A DNA stretch of 64,000 nucleotides, from positions 2,356,001-2,420,000 of the forward strand of contig NZ_CP107254.1 of assembly GCF_029229925.1 (NCBI RefSeq), in the 5' to 3' direction. The stretch comes from Halorhabdus sp. BNX81 (GTDB lineage Archaea; Halobacteriota; Halobacteria; Halobacteriales; Haloarculaceae). A program made the translations under genes and the position numbers. The notes below the pieces were generated by a model, which was given only the letters and a program-made list of their open reading frames with translations, was not told the DNA's origin and did not search any database. Below, in pieces: positions 42,728 through 52,622 of the stretch. Positions within the stretch are counted from its first letter, which is position 1; each line of letters opens with the position of its first letter.

Positions 42728-42829
42728 TATAATAGCCACTGTTGAGCGCACTGCCCCAAGAAGGTTCGCAAACCAGGGTGGAAGTGGACGGACGGCAAAA
42801 ACAAAACGACGGCGGCGACCGACGCGTCC

Positions 42830-44116
42830 TCACTCGATGGCTTCGAACCAGTCCTCGACGCGGCCCGGCGGGGCCTCGGCGAGCTCGGCGACGGTCTCGC
42901 GATCCGAGGCGGCCAGGTCCTCGACGGTCTCGATGCCGGCCGCCCGGAGGCGCTCGGCGTAGGTCGGGCCGATCCCGTCGACGGTCTCGACGTCAGGCGA
43001 GCCGCGGGACCGGTCGCTGAACCACTCGGCGACCTGGGGCCAGACATCCTCGTGAGTGCTCGAGGAGACGGCCATGCCGACGTGGCCCGTCGAGTACTCG
43101 ATGATCTCGGTGTCCTCGCTGGGGATGACGTCGTTGAACGGCTTGCTCGCCGTCGGCGGGACGAGATGATCGTACTCGCCGACGATCTGCAGGACCGGCA
43201 TGTCGATGTTCCCGATGTCGACGTGCTGGTCACCCAGATAGAGTTCGTTCTCGTAGAGCTTGTTACCCTGGTAGATGTCCTCGAGGAACTGGGCGTAGGT
43301 CGCGCCGGCGACGTCGACGCCCTCATCGAGCCACCGTTCCATCCGTGCGAAGTTCTTCACGAAATCCTCGTTGTCGAGGTTCTCGACGAAGCGGACGTAC
43401 TTGGTGACGTAGTTGTCGATCGGATCCATCAGGGCAAAGCCCTCGTCTAAGAACTCCGAGGGGACGTTCCCGAACGTCTCGATGACCTGCCGGGGATCGT
43501 AGTACGCCTCGGCACCCCACTGTTCGAGGACGCCGCCCGACTCCTCGAAGTGCAGTCCGGTGGCCATCAGTCCGAGAGCATTGATTTTCTCGGGATGGAG
43601 GGCGCTGTACATTACGCTCATCGTCCCGCCCATGCAGTACCCGAGGATGTTGATCGCGTCCTGGCCCGAGCGCTCCCGAACCGTGTCGACGCAGTTGTCG
43701 ATGTAGCGCTCGACGTAATCCTCCAGGGTAAGGTGCTGATCGAGCCGCGAGGGCTCGTTCCAGTCGATGAGGTAGACGTCGTGGCCCCCTTCCAGCAACC
43801 GACGGACGACCGAGCGGTCGGGCTGGAGATCGAGGATATATGGCTTGTTGATCAGCGCGTAGACGATCAAGATCGGAACGTCCTCGCGTTCGTCCTCCGG
43901 AACGTCGATGCCTGCCGCCTCGGGATCGTAGTGGAGGAGTTCGAGTTTGTTCTCCTCGTAGACGACGTCGGCAGGTGTGGTGCCGACCTCGACGTCGGCC
44001 ATCGTTTCGAGACGGTCGTCGAGCACCTCGGCGGTCTCGCCGGCTGCAGTCATCTCCTCGAGCGCCCGGCGTTGGACGTCCATCGCGGCACTCATTGGGT
44101 CTGGCATGTCGATCAC
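42830..44116 (-). CDS. phaC: Class III polyhydroxyalkanoate synthase, catalytic subunit, with C-terminal HhH domain
   Basis: A 428-residue PHA synthase. The catalytic triad is C161 ([10 protein letters not shown]), D316 (GEYDHLVPP) and H345 (STGHVGM). Residues about 376-425 form a helix-hairpin-helix-like domain ([20 protein letters not shown]), an extension not needed for polymerisation. The start is GTG at 44116, overlapping the phaE stop by 4 nt; an internal ATG at 44107 is an alternative. With PhaE it polymerises hydroxyacyl-CoA into storage granules. It is the last gene of the pha operon. Confidence 0.93.
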   Translation of the reverse strand: MIDMPDPMSAAMDVQRRALEEMTAAGETAEVLDDRLETMADVEVGTTPADVVYEENKLELLHYDPEAAGIDVPEDEREDVPILIVYALINKPYILDLQPDRSVVRRLLEGGHDVYLIDWNEPSRLDQHLTLEDYVERYIDNCVDTVRERSGQDAINILGYCMGGTMSVMYSALHPEKINALGLMATGLHFEESGGVLEQWGAEAYYDPRQVIETFGNVPSEFLDEGFALMDPIDNYVTKYVRFVENLDNEDFVKNFARMERWLDEGVDVAGATYAQFLEDIYQGNKLYENELYLGDQHVDIGNIDMPVLQIVGEYDHLVPPTASKPFNDVIPSEDTEIIEYSTGHVGMAVSSSTHEDVWPQVAEWFSDRSRGSPDVETVDGIGPTYAERLRAAGIETVEDLAASDRETVAELAEAPPGRVEDWFEAIE

Positions 44117-44661
44117 TCCTCTACGGCCTCGAGAACACGGTCGAGTTTCTCCTCGACCGCGTGCTGACGGCGTTCGAGTTCGACCAGCCGTTCGCCGACT
44201 TCCTCGACGTCCCCGCGGGTCGGAAAGCCAAGGTCCGCGATGGCCTCCTGGCTGAGGTCGTCGGCCTCCTGGCGCATCTCGAGCATGGACTGGATGAGTT
44301 GGCCGTTGGCGGCAGCAAACGCGCTCGTGCCCATGATCTCCTTTGCGGCCTCGTTGGCCGAGGACAGCCAGATATCACGGAACTCGGTGGGATCAACGTC
44401 CTCGCCCTGAGCCGCGTCGGCCGACCGTTCGAACATCCGTTCGGCGGCGTCCATCCATACCTCCGCCGCCTGGTTGTACCCCTCCATGCCCTCGGTGAGT
44501 TCGTCGTCTTCCATCACCGAATCCGACAGAGTTTCCGACCAGGACTCGACGAACGCCGCCTGGGCCTGCATGTTCTGCTCGACCGATTCGGCGACGGCCT
44601 CGTTCATCTCCTCGACCATCTCACTGTACTCCGCGCCGATGTCCGCGTTCTTATCGCTCAT
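44113..44661 (-). CDS. phaE: PHA synthase subunit PhaE
   Basis: A 182-residue acidic, mostly helical protein. Its position directly before phaC with a 4-nt overlap, its length and its C-terminal coiled coil ([26 protein letters not shown]) match haloarchaeal PhaE. It forms the active heteromeric synthase with PhaC. Sequence conservation of this family is low, so context carries much of the assignment. Confidence 0.87.
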   Translation of the reverse strand: MSDKNADIGAEYSEMVEEMNEAVAESVEQNMQAQAAFVESWSETLSDSVMEDDELTEGMEGYNQAAEVWMDAAERMFERSADAAQGEDVDPTEFRDIWLSSANEAAKEIMGTSAFAAANGQLIQSMLEMRQEADDLSQEAIADLGFPTRGDVEEVGERLVELERRQHAVEEKLDRVLEAVEE

Positions 44662-44703
44662 GGTTTATCACGTGTGCGCTGGTAAGAAAAAACTACGTCC
44701 CTC

Positions 44704-45255
44704 TCAGGCGTCGACGGCCTCGGCGGCCTGTTCCTGAACGTCCTGAATCTGCTCGCTGACTTCCTCGACTTGTTCCTGGAGGTCCGCTACCTGATCGGCC
44801 ATCCCCTCGACGGCTTCGACCGACTGCGTCTCTAAGTCCTCGTGGGCCTCGATCAGCATCGAGATCTGATCGTCGAGGGCGGACAGCGAATCGGCGGTCA
44901 TCTCGTCGTAGGCCTCGGCACCCTCACCGAGTTCCTCCTCGACGGCGTCGAAGGCCTCGGCGTGGTTCTCAAGCAGGAATTCGAACTGCTCGTCGACGGT
45001 CGAGCGCAGTTCCTCGACGGCCGGCTCGACGCCGGGGACGCTCGATTCGATCGCATCGAGGTACGTGTGGACGGCCGTCTGGCTCAGTTCGACGCCGCGA
45101 CGCTGGACGGACTCCTGACTCTCGAAACTCCCCATGACGGCTTCGTTCATCCGCTGCTGGAGGGAGACGGTCTGTTCGAGGGCCTTCTGGCTCTGTTCGA
45201 TGGTTGCGCGCTGTGCTTCGAAGACGGTCGTTACGGGCGTGGTGTAGTCTGCCAT
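44704..45255 (-). CDS. phaP: Phasin-like PHA granule protein
   Basis: A 183-residue helical, Gln/Glu-rich protein with heptads over much of its length (SLQQRMNEAVMGSFESQESV; a C-terminal VADLQEQVEEVSEQIQDVQEQ coiled coil). The place between the AbrB-like gene and phaE and the phasin-like composition identify it as PhaP, the granule-coat protein that limits granule size. It is separated from phaE by 42 bp. Confidence 0.83.
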   Translation of the reverse strand: MADYTTPVTTVFEAQRATIEQSQKALEQTVSLQQRMNEAVMGSFESQESVQRRGVELSQTAVHTYLDAIESSVPGVEPAVEELRSTVDEQFEFLLENHAEAFDAVEEELGEGAEAYDEMTADSLSALDDQISMLIEAHEDLETQSVEAVEGMADQVADLQEQVEEVSEQIQDVQEQAAEAVDA

Positions 45256-45257
45256 TG

Positions 45258-45548
45258 TTAGTCACTCCGGTTGCGTTTGACCGGGAGGACGACGGCCTGG
45301 ACGATGTCGCCTTCTTCGATGTCCAGCGCCTCGCGCTCGGCATCGGGGATGGAAAGCCGACCGCCGCTCTGCACACGGGTCTTGAACGTCGCCAACTTAC
45401 TCATCGTCCCGATCTGGTTCATGTCCAGTCCGGTCGCGCCCCCACCAGTCATCTGGCGAAGTAGCTCCTGCTGTTGTTCGAGCGCCTTCTCGCTCGCTTC
45501 CGTGAACATCGTCGGCGGCCATGGGAAGCCGTCGTCCTCGTCTGTCAT
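45258..45548 (-). CDS. AbrB/SpoVT-fold PHA regulator-like protein
   Basis: A 96-residue protein. The N-terminal half is a helical PHA-associated segment (TMFTEASEKALEQQQELLRQM). The C-terminal half is a swapped-hairpin AbrB-type domain (TFKTRVQSGGRLSIPDAEREALDIEEGDIV). It heads the pha operon and ends 2 nt before phaP. It corresponds to the position of the PhaR-type regulator in haloarchaeal PHA loci and may repress its own promoter and associate with granules. Confidence 0.82.
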   Translation of the reverse strand: MTDEDDGFPWPPTMFTEASEKALEQQQELLRQMTGGGATGLDMNQIGTMSKLATFKTRVQSGGRLSIPDAEREALDIEEGDIVQAVVLPVKRNRSD

Positions 45549-45574
45549 CGGTCAACTGTAGATAGTCCTTTCAG

Positions 45575-45584
45575 ATACTTAAGC
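45575..45584 (-). promoter_or_regulatory. TATA element of the pha operon with adjacent direct repeat
   Basis: Minus-strand GCTTAAGTAT is about 31 nt before the ATG at 45548. Just upstream, ACCATT occurs twice on the plus strand (near 45597-45602 and 45608-45613), a possible BRE or regulator contact. The AbrB-like product is the obvious candidate to bind here. Confidence 0.5.
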
Positions 45585-45778
45585 TTTCCTCTCAATACCA
45601 TTGAAAACCATTAGATGGCAGCGAACGCACGACTCGTCCAATAGTGCAGTTGCCACCGGGGGCGATCGGCCGATCACAGTCCTACGGCCCACCACATCCG
45701 GAGTGATACACCGATCGAAGACATCGCCATCCCGGCCCACGCTCCGGAGGCGATCGACCGATGGGGCTGTAATGGCGG

Positions 45779-45803
45779 GAATATACATATCTATAGTATA
45801 TTC
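45779..45803. promoter_or_regulatory. AT-rich inverted repeat
   Basis: GAATATAC (45779-45786) and GTATATTC (45796-45803) are perfect 8-bp arms separated by 9 nt. It has TATA character on both strands and could act as a bidirectional core promoter or operator. It is 285 bp before the receiver gene, so any plus-strand transcript would have a long leader. Confidence 0.45.
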
Positions 45804-46087
45804 AAAATGTATATAATCGTGAACTACTTGGCATTGGATTTCGTTACTGGAAATGGAATTGATACTATGGTGGGTACGAGCCCTGTGTCCTTGGTGGAGG
45901 GGACAACCGATTACAGATCCGTCTCGTGGGCAAAACGGAGCGAAGCAACGCGTGTGGCGTTGGACCGGCCCGGTCAGCACACCCGACCGATCAGACCAGC
46001 AGACGTAGGCAGGCCCGACAGGGAGGACGTGTCTGACCCGGACGGACCAGCACAGACTGGAACCCATTGGGGTTTCCCACGAGAGCA

Positions 46088-46468
46088 ATGGTTGATGCGC
46101 TGATCGTTGAGGACGACGAGACGACCCGGTCGGTCCTGGCCGAGCGGCTAGCATCCGACGGCTTCAAAGCAGTTGCCAGACCGTTCGCCAGTGAGTGTCG
46201 CCAGTTCATCGCGAACAACGGCCCGCCGGAGGTGTTCGTCATCGATGCCGTCCTCCCGCGGGCGGATGGCGTCGCGTTCGGACGAGAACTCGCTGACGGG
46301 TACTCCGGGACCGTTGGGGTGTTTCTGTTCAACTATCGTAGCCGGGTCGATCTGAGCCTGTCAGGACAGGACGCGACTCTCCTGGCAGTGTCTGAGCGCC
46401 CGGGACTGGAAGTCTTTCCATCGGTCGACCCGGAGCGGATCGCCCAGCGAATGTGGAGGTACGTATGA
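46088..46468 (+). CDS. Degenerate response-regulator receiver protein
   Basis: A 126-residue single-domain receiver. The acid pair (IVEDDE, E8-D10) and the phosphoacceptor-position D53 (FVIDAVLP) are present. The switch Thr/Ser after strand 4 is replaced (GVFLFNYRS), and the conserved Lys is absent: K27 is the only lysine in the protein. It may therefore act as a binding module with no ordinary phosphorelay. Its stop overlaps the HEAT gene in ATGA, and the glycosyltransferase follows, so it probably modulates that membrane complex. Confidence 0.82.
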   Translation: MVDALIVEDDETTRSVLAERLASDGFKAVARPFASECRQFIANNGPPEVFVIDAVLPRADGVAFGRELADGYSGTVGVFLFNYRSRVDLSLSGQDATLLAVSERPGLEVFPSVDPERIAQRMWRYV

Positions 46469-47568
46469 TCGAAGGAGCCGTTGCGGACGCATATCGGCTG
46501 TTCGCTGTCCTATCGGCTGCCGGGTTGGTGACGACGGGGACCCTTCTCGTAGCGATCTCGGTGATCCGTCATTACCGGGATCGCTACGTCGAATCCGTGA
46601 TCGGGGACCTCCGGCCGGAAATCGTCGCGCGGGCCACAAGCGACGATCCTGAGTGGGTGCCGTGGATTACCGAGCTCTCGTTTGTCGAGCGATACGTCCT
46701 TCGCAGGGAGACCCGAAAGCAACTGGAGAGCGTCTCAGGGGCCTACCGGGAAAATATTTCGACCCTCGCTGTCGCACTCGATATCGACACTCGAGCCCGC
46801 CGACAGCTTGCCTCCGATAATGAAACGCACCGACATCGCGGACTCGTCACGCTGTTGTTGCTCGACGCCAGGCTTGATGTCGATCGTGCCATAGCCACTG
46901 CCGAGACCCAGTATGAGCGGGCAATAATCGCAAGACATATGCAGGATTCCGGCGATCAGTCCCGTGCGGTTGAACTCCTGGTAGAGCCGGGAGAACCGCT
47001 TCCCGGGTTCGCATTGTACACACTATATCATATCGTCCGTCAGAACCCCGCGACCCTCATCCGTGAGACACCGGCCTGGAAATCATGGGACACCACGCTG
47101 GTCGTCCAACTGCTCTCGATCCTGCGTCGCGTCGAGTGGGTTGAGACACCGGAAGTCACGTCGTGGCTCCGGGTATGCCTGAGCGCCGATTCGCCGGCGA
47201 TCCGGGCTGGGGCCGTCAACGCGTTGGAACCGTACATCTCAGCCACCGGAAGCGTCCCACCCCGTCTCGATATCGACAGCGTGCTCCTCGATCCATCGAT
47301 ACGGGTCCGTGCTGCGGCGTTTCGTCAGCTGTCCGACGTCGATGATCTCCGGACCCAGGAGTTGATTCGTTCGATCGCGGATCGCGAACCGAGCAAAATC
47401 GGACGACACGTCGTGGCCACGGAGCTCGATCGAAACCACCCCGAGACGGACATCCAACCGCCCCGATGGTCGATCAACTGGCGGGCACCCTGGGATCTCG
47501 AATGGGAGAACCAGCCGCTTCTCGCGCCCGAGGAGGGCGAGGCAGAACGGCGGGAGGTCCGAATCTAA
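46465..47568 (+). CDS. Membrane-anchored HEAT-repeat protein
   Basis: A 367-residue protein. One N-terminal membrane helix at about 9-33 (LFAVLSAAGLVTTGTLLVAI) is followed by helical repeats with HEAT-like periodicity (ADSPAIRAGAVNALEPYI; DPSIRVRAAAFRQLSDV) from about 90 to 310 and a Trp/Pro-rich tail. HEAT scaffolds bind partner proteins. It overlaps the receiver gene by 4 nt and the glycosyltransferase gene by 1 nt, which implies a receiver-scaffold-enzyme assembly at the membrane. Codon use is slightly less GC-biased than neighbours. Confidence 0.75.
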   Translation: MIEGAVADAYRLFAVLSAAGLVTTGTLLVAISVIRHYRDRYVESVIGDLRPEIVARATSDDPEWVPWITELSFVERYVLRRETRKQLESVSGAYRENISTLAVALDIDTRARRQLASDNETHRHRGLVTLLLLDARLDVDRAIATAETQYERAIIARHMQDSGDQSRAVELLVEPGEPLPGFALYTLYHIVRQNPATLIRETPAWKSWDTTLVVQLLSILRRVEWVETPEVTSWLRVCLSADSPAIRAGAVNALEPYISATGSVPPRLDIDSVLLDPSIRVRAAAFRQLSDVDDLRTQELIRSIADREPSKIGRHVVATELDRNHPETDIQPPRWSINWRAPWDLEWENQPLLAPEEGEAERREVRI

Positions 47569-48971
47569 TGTGGCTGCTCGATACGTTTCTGCCGGTGATC
47601 GGCATCACGTTTTTGGTGGTGATCTGTGGGTCGTATCTGCTCATCCATCTAGCGGCAGTGATTCGAATGCGAAAGCAAGTAACTGGTCGGGCCTGGGAGC
47701 CGGTCTATGACGTGCTCGAGGATCCACTGGTCCCCGATATCGCCGTCGTCGTTCCGGCGTACAACGAGGAAACCGTGATCGTCGAGAGTGTGCGGTCGTT
47801 CCTGAATCTGAACTACCCGAACTTCGAGATCGTCGTCGTCAACGACGGCTCGACTGATGGGACACTTGCGGTACTCGACGAGGAGTTCTCGCTGACGGAG
47901 TTGGAGGTTCCACCGATGCTGTCGGATGCACCCTGTGAACCAGTCCACGGCGTCTACCAGTCGAACGCCGTCGAGAATTTGCGCGTCGTCGACAAGGAAA
48001 ACGGCGGAAAGGGCGACGCCCACAACGCGGGTATCTGGCTCACGGACAGCGAATTGTTCTGTATCGTCGACGCCGATACGATCATCCAGCCGACCTGCCT
48101 TGCGAACATGGTCCGGCCGTTCCTCGAACATCCGGACGAAATGGTTGCGGTGGGTGGCCCCATCCGCGTCGCCAACGGGTCGACCATCGACGAGGGACTG
48201 ATGACACGGCCACAACTGCCCTCGAACCTGCTGGCGGGCCTCCAGCAAGTCGAGTACATTCGGGCGTTTTACTCCGGTCGACTCGGCCTCGATCAACTCC
48301 GGAGCCTCATTCTTATCTCGGGCGCATTCGGCCTGTTCCGGACCGATCTGGTCCGTGAGATGGGTGGCTACGATGAGGACTCGATCGTCGAGGACATCGA
48401 GTTCACAGTTCGATTACACCGCCACCTGATCGATCGGGATCGCCCCTATCGTGTTGGCTACCTGCTTCACCCGCTCGTCTATACACAAGTGCCTGAGGAC
48501 ATCGCCACACTGGCGAACCAGCGCCGCCGCTGGTTCCGTGGGCTCGTTGAGACGATGGTCAAACATTACGACGCCATGTTCGATCGGCAGTACGGCCGGA
48601 TCGGCATGTTCGCGCTCCCGTTTTTCTGTATCGGTGAGGGGATCGGGCGGATCCTCGAAGCGATCGGATACCTGCTGTTGCCAGTGATGTTGGCCGTCGG
48701 TGTAGTCTCGCTGAAACCCATTTTGTTCGTGTTCGTCGGCACGATGTTTTTCGGTGTGTTGTTGACGTGGATCAGCATCTTCACCGAAGTCTGGAGTTCG
48801 GGACAGTACGGCCATCCCCGACAGGTGCTCAAGCTCATGGGCCTCGCCGTGGTGGAGTTCATCGGCTATCGCCAGTGGCGAACGTTCGTGGCCGTCCAGG
48901 GACTGTTCGAATATGTCCGCGGCGAGAACTCGTGGGGTGAAATGGAACGGTCCACCCTGAACACCGATTGA
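47568..48971 (+). CDS. Processive family 2 glycosyltransferase
   Basis: A 467-residue membrane GT2. A membrane helix at 8-32 precedes the catalytic domain (VVPAYNEETVI, VVNDGSTDGT, DAD at 168-170, EDIEF, QRRRW). Three to four C-terminal helices follow. The D, DxD, ED and QxxRW set is that of processive synthases such as PgaC, hyaluronan or cellulose synthase. It likely polymerises or exports an extracellular polysaccharide. No PilZ domain is present; regulation may come from the HEAT and receiver proteins encoded upstream. Confidence 0.87.
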   Translation: MWLLDTFLPVIGITFLVVICGSYLLIHLAAVIRMRKQVTGRAWEPVYDVLEDPLVPDIAVVVPAYNEETVIVESVRSFLNLNYPNFEIVVVNDGSTDGTLAVLDEEFSLTELEVPPMLSDAPCEPVHGVYQSNAVENLRVVDKENGGKGDAHNAGIWLTDSELFCIVDADTIIQPTCLANMVRPFLEHPDEMVAVGGPIRVANGSTIDEGLMTRPQLPSNLLAGLQQVEYIRAFYSGRLGLDQLRSLILISGAFGLFRTDLVREMGGYDEDSIVEDIEFTVRLHRHLIDRDRPYRVGYLLHPLVYTQVPEDIATLANQRRRWFRGLVETMVKHYDAMFDRQYGRIGMFALPFFCIGEGIGRILEAIGYLLLPVMLAVGVVSLKPILFVFVGTMFFGVLLTWISIFTEVWSSGQYGHPRQVLKLMGLAVVEFIGYRQWRTFVAVQGLFEYVRGENSWGEMERSTLNTD

Positions 48972-49071
48972 GGGCTCGCTTCACGGATCGATACATACGG
49001 CGGTGACCTCCCACGCCGATTCTGTCGATTACCCCACAGTTTTGTATCAGGCCATCGAAACACCAGGCGAA

Positions 49072-49548
49072 ATGAGCGATACACCGGACACAGCACTCGA
49101 AGGCGGTACCGATCTCCCCGAATGGGAGTGGAGTCGAACCGTCGAAAACAGCGACGCCGTCGGCGTCGGCGATACCGTCACCTTCAGCAAAGAGATCACC
49201 GACGACGACGTCACCAGTTTCGCCAGGGCCAGCGGCGACACCAACCCGCTCCACCTTGAGGACGAGTACGCGGCCGAAACGCGGTTCGGCGGCCGAATCG
49301 CCCACGGCATGCTGGTCGGGGGCCTCATCAGCGCTGCACTGGCGCGGTTCCCGGGCACCGTGGTCTACCTCTCCCAGGAGTTCGAATTCAAAGGCCCCGT
49401 GGGGATCGGCGACCGGGCGACCGCCGAAGTCGAAGTCGTCGATACCCTTGATGGCGGGCGGTATCGACTGTCGACGCAGGTTCTCGTCGCGGACGAAGTA
49501 GTCATCGACGGCGAGGCTGTCGTGTTGATCGACGAGGAACCCGCCTGA
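49072..49548 (+). CDS. MaoC/PhaJ-type (R)-specific enoyl-CoA hydratase
   Basis: The protein is 158 residues when started at MSDTPDTALE. The hot-dog hydratase motif is clear: ARASGDTNPLHLEDEYA followed by GGRIAHGMLVGGL, with the catalytic Asp and His. It would hydrate crotonyl-type enoyl-CoA to (R)-3-hydroxyacyl-CoA. A site 3.5 kb from the pha operon suggests it supplies PHA monomers. Confidence 0.87.
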   Translation: MSDTPDTALEGGTDLPEWEWSRTVENSDAVGVGDTVTFSKEITDDDVTSFARASGDTNPLHLEDEYAAETRFGGRIAHGMLVGGLISAALARFPGTVVYLSQEFEFKGPVGIGDRATAEVEVVDTLDGGRYRLSTQVLVADEVVIDGEAVVLIDEEPA

Positions 49549-49564
49549 GGGGAGCAGTCCGGGG

Positions 49565-50101
49565 CTACTTCTCGACCACCAGCATCGCAACACGTTCACA
49601 CACGAGATCCGACAGCGTCGCGTCGGTCGCGGCCCGTTCAGCGTCGGTGATGTCGAAGAAATCGGCGATCAGTTCTGGGTCAGAGAGTCCAAGCGTCTCG
49701 GCCGACCCAATACATTCCATCGCCTCGACGACCGTGCGGGCGGCCCGTTCGCGTTCGGTCACGCTGTCGCCCCCGCCCGCGCTCTGCCGGCCACCCACGG
49801 CGTGACAGACGACGACCGCCGGCTGCTCACCGCGGGAGACGCCCATGGTCAGGGCGTCCTGGATCTGGCGGCGACCGGCCGCGTACAGCAGGATCTCGAC
49901 GCCGGGATCGCGGGCGATCATCTCATCTCGCGCGTGTGCGCGATCGGCCAGTTCGCAGGCCCGTCTGAGGTGCTCGCGACCGGCGACGTATCGCGCGTCG
50001 AACGCCTGGACCGCCACGCCGTGCTCGTTGCCGATCGCATCGAGTCGATCGAGAAACGCGTCCAGCTCGTCGATCCGAAGCGTCCCTTCGATTACCTCCA
50101 T
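49565..50101 (-). CDS. cgi121: KEOPS complex subunit Cgi121
   Basis: A 178-residue protein with the Cgi121 pattern: VQAFDARYVAGREHLRRA, ARDPGVEILLYAAGRRQIQDALTMGV. In KEOPS it binds the tRNA 3' CCA end and the kinase Bud32 for t6A formation at position 37. Its start overlaps the hel308 stop by 1 nt, so the two are coupled; this helicase-Cgi121 linkage is, to my knowledge, frequent in haloarchaea. A Gly/Ser insertion (GGRQSAGGGDS) sits in the second half. Confidence 0.9.
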   Translation of the reverse strand: MEVIEGTLRIDELDAFLDRLDAIGNEHGVAVQAFDARYVAGREHLRRACELADRAHARDEMIARDPGVEILLYAAGRRQIQDALTMGVSRGEQPAVVVCHAVGGRQSAGGGDSVTERERAARTVVEAMECIGSAETLGLSDPELIADFFDITDAERAATDATLSDLVCERVAMLVVEK

Positions 50102-52596
50102 CAGAAGTCACCCAGGCTTGACTGATCGGCAGCGTCGTCCTCGTCACCGTCCCGTTCGGCGGTGCCAGCGCCGTTGGCGGCTGTCTCGCCGTCGCCGCCC
50201 CCCGCCGTCGAGGGGGTCCCGTCCGGTTCGACCGGCGTCACCTCGTCCATCGAGGGATCGCGATGGCCGGCATTTTCCAAGATATTCTGGGCCGTTTTCT
50301 CCCGGCCGCGAAGTGCCCCAAGCACGACACCCTTCTCTGCCTCCCGGAGGTCCTCGCGGGACTCGATGCCGGCGGCGAACAGTCGGCGGGCGCGCTTGCG
50401 ACCCACGCCGCGGACGCCCGCGAGGTCGACGAGTTCCGCCCGGACGCCGTGTTCGACGCGCACGCGAGCCTCCCGGATCGCCGGCGTCACGTCCAGGCCA
50501 ACCTCGCCGGCCAGCCGCTCGGCGGCGTTGAGCAACCACGACGCCGTCTCGACCTTCCCACGGATGTCGCCCGGCCCGACGCCGTAGCGCTCGGTGATGG
50601 TTCCCTCCTCGACCTCGTCGGCCCAGTCTTCGAGGAGTCGGGCGGTCTTCAGCGCCGACAGCCAGTCCTCGAAGCGACCCTCCTCGAACTCGCTTGGCAT
50701 CGCGCCGAGGAACTCCGCTTCGCGCTCGTAGGCTTCCATGGAGTACTCCTCCTCGTCACCAGACCGGAGGTAGAGTTCGTACATGTCCGGCGTCCGGGAG
50801 ACGAGGTGGTACAGCCCCATCGCGGTCGGCTGGGGGGTGTCGTCAGTGTCGTCGGAGTCACCGATGTCGTCGCCCGCGTCCGACACCAGTTCGCTGGCCG
50901 GCTCGAAGCCCGGCGGCTCGTCGTCCCGCTCCCCGTCGTGGGGTGATCGAGTCGATCGCTCCCCGGCCGTTCGCTCGAACTCGCGCAAGCCGTCGAGCAT
51001 CTCCGCCGCGCTCATCGGGTCGAGGTAGAGTCGCGAGACAGTCTGGCCGATGGATGTGGCCCGAAGGGTGCCGTCCCCGTCGTCTTCGCGCGTGAGGAAG
51101 TCGTTGGCCTCCAGATAGGCGATCACCTCGTCGACGACCGTCTCCAGGCGGCCGCCCTCGGTCGTCTGGCTGGCATAGAGCGTGGCTTCGAGGAAGTCCA
51201 GCAGCCCCGCGCGGGAGTTTGCGAACCCCGAAGCCACCGTTGAGAGAATGTGCGTCCGGAGTGCGGGTTCGGCGGCGAGTTTCGACTGGACGGGTTCGGG
51301 GTCGGCCCAGACGTAGCGCTCGAACAGTTCGTCGAGTTCGTCGTGGCTGCTCGCCAGCAAGAGGGCCTCCCCGTACGGATCCAGCCCGGGGCGGCCGGCC
51401 CGGCCCATCATCTGGTGAACTTCCAGCACCGAGAGGGGCTGCATCCCGCCCGCAGTCCCGTCGTAGCGCCGCCAGTCCCGGACGACGACGCGCCGGGAGG
51501 GGGTGTTGACCCCGGCCGCCAGTGTCGGGGTCGCCGAAATAACCTTCACGAGACGCTCCTGGAAGACGTCCTCGACGAGCGAACGATGTTCCCGGGAGAG
51601 CCCGGCGTGATGGAAGGCCGCGCCACCCTCGACAGCGTCGGCCAGATCGTCGCTGGTCTCGGTGTCGCTGACATCGCGGATCTCCGCGGCGATCTCGGCG
51701 AGTCGCTCGCGTTCCTCGCCATCGAGGTGCGGTTCGGTCGTCGACGCGAGCCGGCGGGCCGCGGCCTCGGCGTTCCGCCGTGAGTTGACGAACACCAGCG
51801 TCGAGCCGTCGTCCTCCAGCGTGTCCCGCACGATGGCTGCCGTCTGCTTCTCGCTATCCCTGACCGGGAGGCGCTTCTGGTTGCCGTCTTCGAGATGGAG
51901 CGCCTGCCCGTAGTGGACGCCTTTTTTCAGGTCGATGGGCCGCCAGGTCGAGTCGACGAGTTCGGCGTCGAGCCACTCGGCGAGCGCGTCGGCGTTGCCG
52001 ATGGTCGCCGACAGCGCCACCGTCTGAAGGTCCGGGTTGCGCTTTCGAAGTTTGGCGAGCGTGACCTCCAGGGTCGGGCCGCGCTCGCCGTCGTCGACGA
52101 GGTGGACCTCGTCGGCCACGACGCAGTCGAGGTCGTCGATCCATGGCGCATCGTTTCGCACGAGGGAATCGACCTTCTCGCTGGTGGCGACCACGACGTC
52201 TTTATCGGCGAGCCACCCGCCGTCGCTCTCGTAGTTGCCCGTCGAGACGCCGACCTCCAGGCCGTAGGCCTCGAACTGTTCGAACTCGGTGCGCTTCTCG
52301 CTGGCGAGCGCCCGGAGCGGCACGATGTAGAGCGCGGTACCGTCAGTTTCCGCTGCGTGGTCTACACCTTCGTCGCCGGCTTCATCGCCTTCCCCGTCCG
52401 TGATCGCCGAGAACATCGCGAGTTCGGCGATGAGGGTCTTGCCACTGGCCGTGGGCACGCTCGCGACGAGGTTCGCCCCATCGGTGACGCCCCGTTCGAC
52501 GGCCTCGGCCTGTGGTGGATACAACTCCTCGATGCCCTCCGCCTGCAGGTGCTCGGGCAACCACGCGGGTACCCCCGGAATGTCCGCAACGTCCAT
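50101..52596 (-). CDS. hel308: Hel308-family DNA helicase
   Basis: An 831-residue superfamily 2 helicase. Walker A VPTASGKT, box DEVHLVD, motif [15 protein letters not shown], a ratchet region and a C-terminal HhH ([20 protein letters not shown]) are in order. A long acidic tail (about 60 residues, ending SSLGDF) may bind partners such as PCNA or RPA. It acts in replication-fork repair and recombination. A minus-strand TATA (CTTAAA, 52623-52628) sits 29 nt before its ATG. Confidence 0.93.
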   Translation of the reverse strand: MDVADIPGVPAWLPEHLQAEGIEELYPPQAEAVERGVTDGANLVASVPTASGKTLIAELAMFSAITDGEGDEAGDEGVDHAAETDGTALYIVPLRALASEKRTEFEQFEAYGLEVGVSTGNYESDGGWLADKDVVVATSEKVDSLVRNDAPWIDDLDCVVADEVHLVDDGERGPTLEVTLAKLRKRNPDLQTVALSATIGNADALAEWLDAELVDSTWRPIDLKKGVHYGQALHLEDGNQKRLPVRDSEKQTAAIVRDTLEDDGSTLVFVNSRRNAEAAARRLASTTEPHLDGEERERLAEIAAEIRDVSDTETSDDLADAVEGGAAFHHAGLSREHRSLVEDVFQERLVKVISATPTLAAGVNTPSRRVVVRDWRRYDGTAGGMQPLSVLEVHQMMGRAGRPGLDPYGEALLLASSHDELDELFERYVWADPEPVQSKLAAEPALRTHILSTVASGFANSRAGLLDFLEATLYASQTTEGGRLETVVDEVIAYLEANDFLTREDDGDGTLRATSIGQTVSRLYLDPMSAAEMLDGLREFERTAGERSTRSPHDGERDDEPPGFEPASELVSDAGDDIGDSDDTDDTPQPTAMGLYHLVSRTPDMYELYLRSGDEEEYSMEAYEREAEFLGAMPSEFEEGRFEDWLSALKTARLLEDWADEVEEGTITERYGVGPGDIRGKVETASWLLNAAERLAGEVGLDVTPAIREARVRVEHGVRAELVDLAGVRGVGRKRARRLFAAGIESREDLREAEKGVVLGALRGREKTAQNILENAGHRDPSMDEVTPVEPDGTPSTAGGGDGETAANGAGTAERDGDEDDAADQSSLGDF

Positions 52597-52622
52597 TGGG
52601 CATGTTTTGGGTCGGCCCCCGG

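Larger units (their letters stand above)
45549..46087. other. 539-bp spacer between the pha operon and the receiver operon
   Basis: The first 60 bp hold the pha promoter. The middle (45775-45860) is strikingly AT-rich and contains an inverted repeat. The last 200 bp are GC-rich with many GACC/GGTC repeats. A possible frame at 45807-46103 lacks haloarchaeal codon character and overlaps the next gene, so I do not call it. A non-coding transcript or gene remnant cannot be excluded. Confidence 0.5.

Noticed and set aside
45807-46103. Plus-strand ORF of 98 residues in the pha-receiver gap
   Set aside because: It changes composition half way, has no acidic haloarchaeal bias and overlaps the receiver start. 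A gene remnant is possible but not supportable.
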